NCBI GenBank assembly: GCA_937915825.1
Contig: CALGGT010000063.1
Location: forward strand, 1 to 26,470
DNA length: 26,470 nucleotides
Reading direction: 5' to 3'
From: an uncultured Eubacterium sp.
GTDB taxonomy: Bacteria > Bacillota > Clostridia > Lachnospirales > Lachnospiraceae
Of the stretch, positions 23,616-26,470 are shown one piece after another (position 1 is the stretch's first letter; every line of letters begins with the position of its first letter). Below the pieces are notes generated by a model that was given only the letters and a program-made list of their open reading frames with translations, ran no database searches and was not told where the DNA came from. The position numbers and the translations under genes were made by a program.

Positions 23616-26470
23616 TTATAGCTCCGTTACGGGAATTCCGGTTGCATCGGCGTAAGCCTGAACACAATTGGGAATTCCACTTCCTTTTCCTTTCACATAA
23701 ATCTGAAAGCCCGACACAAGCTCATCGGTTCCGTTGTTATTATAAAATCCCAAACATTTCTCGCCGATGGAGGAGCTGGTAAGCGCAAGTTTTGATCGAT
23801 ATAAAACAATACTTGGCAAAGATGGACAATCATAAAATACATAATCGCCAATGGTTGTGATCTTATCGCTCGTAAGCACTTCAGAAAGGCTGCTGCATCC
23901 GGCAAAGGCGCGTTCTCGAATGACCTTCACCTTTGTGTACTCCAGGTTGATGCTCTCCAAGGCGGTGCAATTATAAAAGGCTCTGGCTCCAATGGTCGCA
24001 AGATTGGTGGCTCCTGACAGATCCACGTTCTTCAGATATTGGTTATTTTCAAAAACTCCTCCACCAATGGTCGTTATGGTGGATTCAACCGTAAAGGATG
24101 TATCCGTCTTGGTAGAAGGATAATATACGATCGTTACTGCTTTTCCATTTGATAAACTAAAGATTACATTATCCACAGTCTTATAAGCTGTATTTCCGGA
24201 ATCTATCTCTACCGAGGCTAATTTGCTGCATCCTTCAAATACATATGGCTCAATCTTCGTCACGCTTTTCGGAATCGAAATACTCTCTAAGGATGTACAT
24301 CTCTTGAATGCACCTTCCCGCAGATAGGTAACTCCGTCGCCTAGGGTAACACTGCTAAGTCCTGGAATATCAGCAAATGCATTCTTCTGCAGATCCACAA
24401 CCGTGTCGGTCATGGTAATCGTTGTCAGATATTTATTTCCGGCAAAGGCTCCGGCACGAACCGTGGTTACATCAATGTTAAATTGGGTATCCTGTTTTTC
24501 CGGTGGATAGTAACAAATCTCGGAATTACTTCCGTTGGTATACATCAATACACCACCAACGGTATAATACTGTAATTCATCCATGGAACCTCCCGTAGAA
24601 GGTGTTGTACCAGTGGTGATCGCACGCATGGAGGTACATCCGTCGAAAATACTTTCCCCTATCATCGAGGTAGACCATGGCAATTGAAGGGTTGTTAATC
24701 CTGTACAATTCTGGAATACATAATTGCCAAATGAAGTTGCGTCTTTATGCAAGGTAATGGACGTTAGATTTTTCGCATTCTGGAATGCGTAATTATCCAC
24801 AGATATTACATCCGTGGGTAACGTAAAGGATGTATCTGTTTTTCCCGCCGGATAGTAACACAGTCTATGAATACTTTTACTTCCATAAATGTCATACAAC
24901 GCTCCATCCTCGTCATAGTAGGTCGCATTATCATCCGACACTTCAAATGCCTGAATGGAAGGACAGTTCAAAAATGCTTCTTTTCCAATACTTGTTACAT
25001 TATTTCCAATGGAGACGGTTTGCAATGAAGTACATCCCTGGAATGCTCCTTCTCCAACCGTCGTAACCAGGTCACTATCCGAATCTAATAATTCAATGGC
25101 TCTTAAATTTGTACATCCGGCAAACGCATAACTTCCGATTGTAACACCTGGCGATACGATCACTCTTGTTATGGTTTCATCATTTTGATAAGCTTTCGTA
25201 TCCACAGAATCGGTAACTCTTAACGTTCCGGGCTCATCCGTAGGAACCGGTGTAGGTGTCGCCGTAGGCTCTTCGGTCGGTTCTTCCGTCGGCGTTGCCG
25301 TGGGTTCTACGGTAGGTGTTGCTGTGGGCTCAACTGTAGGTAACGGACCATAGCTCGGTACAGCTGTCGCTGTCGGGGTCGGTTCTACCGTCGGCTCTGC
25401 CGTAGGTTCTACTGTGGGTTCCGCTGTAGGTTCTATGGTAGGCTCTTCCGTGATAACCGGAGTGGGTTCTGCCGTCGGTTCTTCCGTGATGACCGGAGTA
25501 GGTGCTTCCGTCGGAACAACCGTGGGTTCTGCGGTAGGCTCTTCCGTTGGTTCTACGGTAGGTAACGGACCATAGCTCGGTACAGCTGTCGCTGTCGGAG
25601 TCGGTTCTTCCGTCGGCTCTTCCGTAGGCTCCACTGTAGGCCCCTCGGTGACAACTGGAGTAGGTTCTTCTGTCGGAACAACCGTGGGTTCTGCGGTAGG
25701 CTCTTCCGTGGGTTCTACTGTAGGTAACGGGCCATAGCTCGGTACAGCTGTCGCTGTCGGGGTAGGTTCTTCGGTAGGTTCTACCGTAGGTTCCTCCGTC
25801 GGTTCCGCTGTAGGTTCTATGGTAGGCTCTACCGTGGGTTCTTCCGTAGATTCCGCGGTAGGTTCTTCCGTCGGAACAACAGTAGGTAATGGCCCATAGC
25901 TTGGTGCGACTGTCGCCGTCGCGGTAGGTTCTTCCGTCGGAACAACAGTAGGTTCTATGGTAGGCTCTGCCGTAGGTTCTACCGTGGGTTCTTCCGTTAC
26001 AACCGGAGTGGGTTCTTCCGTCGGAACAACGGTGGGTTCTGCGGTAGGCTCTTCCGTCGGTTCTTCCGTGGGTAACGGACCGTAGCTCGGTACAGCTGTC
26101 GCTGTCGGGGTTGGTTCTTCCGTCGGTTCCGCTGTAGGTTCTTCCGTCGGTTCCGCTGTAGGTTCTTCCGTCGGCTCCGCTGTAGGCTCTTCCGTCGGTT
26201 CCTCAGTGACAACTGGAGTAGGTTCTTCTGTCGGAACAACCGTGGGTTCTGCGGTAGGTTCTTCCGTAGGTAACGGACCATAGCTCGGTACAGCTGTCGC
26301 TGTCGGGGTCGGCTCTTCGGTCGGCTCTTCGGTCGGCTCTTCAGTGGGCTCTACCGTAGGCTCTGCTGTAGGCTCTTCCGTAGGTTCCTCAGTAACAACT
26401 GGAGTAGGTTCTTCGGTCGGAACAACCGTGGGTTCTGCGGTAGGTTCTTCCGTAGGTAACGGACCATAGC
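23616..26470 (-). CDS. partial gene: secreted LRR_5 protein with long Glu-Pro-Thr repeat stalk
   Basis: The frame is open from the stop at 23616 to the right edge, about 950 visible residues, so the start and signal peptide lie outside the window; a GTG at 25634 is merely an internal valine codon. The visible N-terminal ~410 residues are EPT-x tetrapeptide repeats punctuated by PSYGPLPT. The remaining ~535 residues are BspA-like LRR_5 repeats (IGSYAFAGCTNLRAI, VTSIGKEAFLNCPSI, GAFKRCTSLESISIPKSVTKI) with interspersed (Y/C)YP segments and a terminal GKGSGIP-CVQAYADATGI motif. The LRR part is closely similar to the next gene downstream, so the two are tandem paralogues. The Pro/Thr stretch probably forms an extended stalk that lifts the LRR head off the wall. 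Confidence 0.85.
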   Translation of the reverse strand, partial: YGPLPTEEPTAEPTVVPTEEPTPVVTEEPTEEPTAEPTVEPTEEPTEEPTEEPTPTATAVPSYGPLPTEEPTAEPTVVPTEEPTPVVTEEPTEEPTAEPTEEPTAEPTEEPTAEPTEEPTPTATAVPSYGPLPTEEPTEEPTAEPTVVPTEEPTPVVTEEPTVEPTAEPTIEPTVVPTEEPTATATVAPSYGPLPTVVPTEEPTAESTEEPTVEPTIEPTAEPTEEPTVEPTEEPTPTATAVPSYGPLPTVEPTEEPTAEPTVVPTEEPTPVVTEGPTVEPTEEPTEEPTPTATAVPSYGPLPTVEPTEEPTAEPTVVPTEAPTPVITEEPTAEPTPVITEEPTIEPTAEPTVEPTAEPTVEPTPTATAVPSYGPLPTVEPTATPTVEPTATPTEEPTEEPTATPTPVPTDEPGTLRVTDSVDTKAYQNDETITRVIVSPGVTIGSYAFAGCTNLRAIELLDSDSDLVTTVGEGAFQGCTSLQTVSIGNNVTSIGKEAFLNCPSIQAFEVSDDNATYYDEDGALYDIYGSKSIHRLCYYPAGKTDTSFTLPTDVISVDNYAFQNAKNLTSITLHKDATSFGNYVFQNCTGLTTLQLPWSTSMIGESIFDGCTSMRAITTGTTPSTGGSMDELQYYTVGGVLMYTNGSNSEICYYPPEKQDTQFNIDVTTVRAGAFAGNKYLTTITMTDTVVDLQKNAFADIPGLSSVTLGDGVTYLREGAFKRCTSLESISIPKSVTKIEPYVFEGCSKLASVEIDSGNTAYKTVDNVIFSLSNGKAVTIVYYPSTKTDTSFTVESTITTIGGGVFENNQYLKNVDLSGATNLATIGARAFYNCTALESINLEYTKVKVIRERAFAGCSSLSEVLTSDKITTIGDYVFYDCPSLPSIVLYRSKLALTSSSIGEKCLGFYNNNGTDELVSGFQIYVKGKGSGIPNCVQAYADATGIPVTEL
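25240..26470 (-). repeat. EPT-x minisatellite with higher-order PSYGPLPT units
   Basis: About 1.2 kb, running off the window, of 12-bp units (GGTTCTTCCGTC-like on plus). A longer block encoding PSYGPLPT recurs with anchors at 25341, 25563, 25725, 25887, 26073, 26271 and 26457. Intervals are 222, 162, 162, 186, 198 and 186 bp. These intervals differ from each other only by multiples of 12 bp, so whole EPT-x units have been gained or lost while the frame is kept. Confidence 0.9.

Noticed and set aside
25997..26281. 94-codon minus-strand ORF rich in Arg, Lys and Asn.
   Set aside because: It is an out-of-frame reading of the EPT-x repeat; the true frame is open through the same region.

Overview
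The window comes from a Gram-positive, probably anaerobic Clostridia-type genome, most likely Lachnospiraceae-like. Evidence for this: strong AAGGAGG-type ribosome binding sites, TTG and GTG starts, sigma-A-type promoters with 17-bp spacers, a rubrerythrin, an iron-dependent alcohol dehydrogenase, a PyrI-type regulatory chain, and several secreted proteins with BspA-like leucine-rich repeats (LRR_5). The species cannot be named from sequence alone. Housekeeping genes alternate with fast-evolving secreted or surface proteins. I saw no tRNA, rRNA, CRISPR array, insertion sequence or phage gene.

Left part (1-9.2 kb). On the minus strand lie a small alpha/beta hydrolase, tyrS and nth; tyrS and nth each have a clear promoter. 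Divergent from nth is a plus-strand pair: pyrI without pyrB, and a secreted purple-acid-phosphatase-like metallophosphoesterase. A bidirectional terminator separates these from a minus-strand unit, mnmA followed by a large secreted protein with coiled coils, a CAP-like domain and C-terminal LRR_5.

Middle (9.2-19.6 kb). A two-gene minus-strand unit, AT-richer by eye, encodes a secreted protein that joins two CBM2-like domains to a helveticin J-like domain, and then a lipoprotein with LRR_5 and InlB-B-type repeats. Next come rubrerythrin (plus) with a possible PerR box, a GNAT-like protein with three 12-residue repeats, an iron-containing alcohol dehydrogenase with its own terminator, and a sigma factor / membrane anti-sigma-like / DUF4349 lipoprotein set.

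Right part (18.7-26.5 kb). A pyridoxal/pyridoxamine kinase gene diverges from a MocR/PdxR-type regulator across an intergenic region with two direct repeats and a long inverted repeat. Two tandem paralogous minus-strand genes for LRR_5 surface proteins follow. The downstream one has a lysine-rich Ig-like (Big2) domain at its N-terminus. The upstream one carries a very long Glu-Pro-Thr repeat that stays open through the right edge, so its N-terminus is missing.

A recurring theme is secretion without visible LPXTG anchors, combined with strongly basic lysine-rich segments in three unrelated secreted proteins. The most unusual single item is the CBM2-like/helveticin J-like fusion and its coupled lipoprotein.
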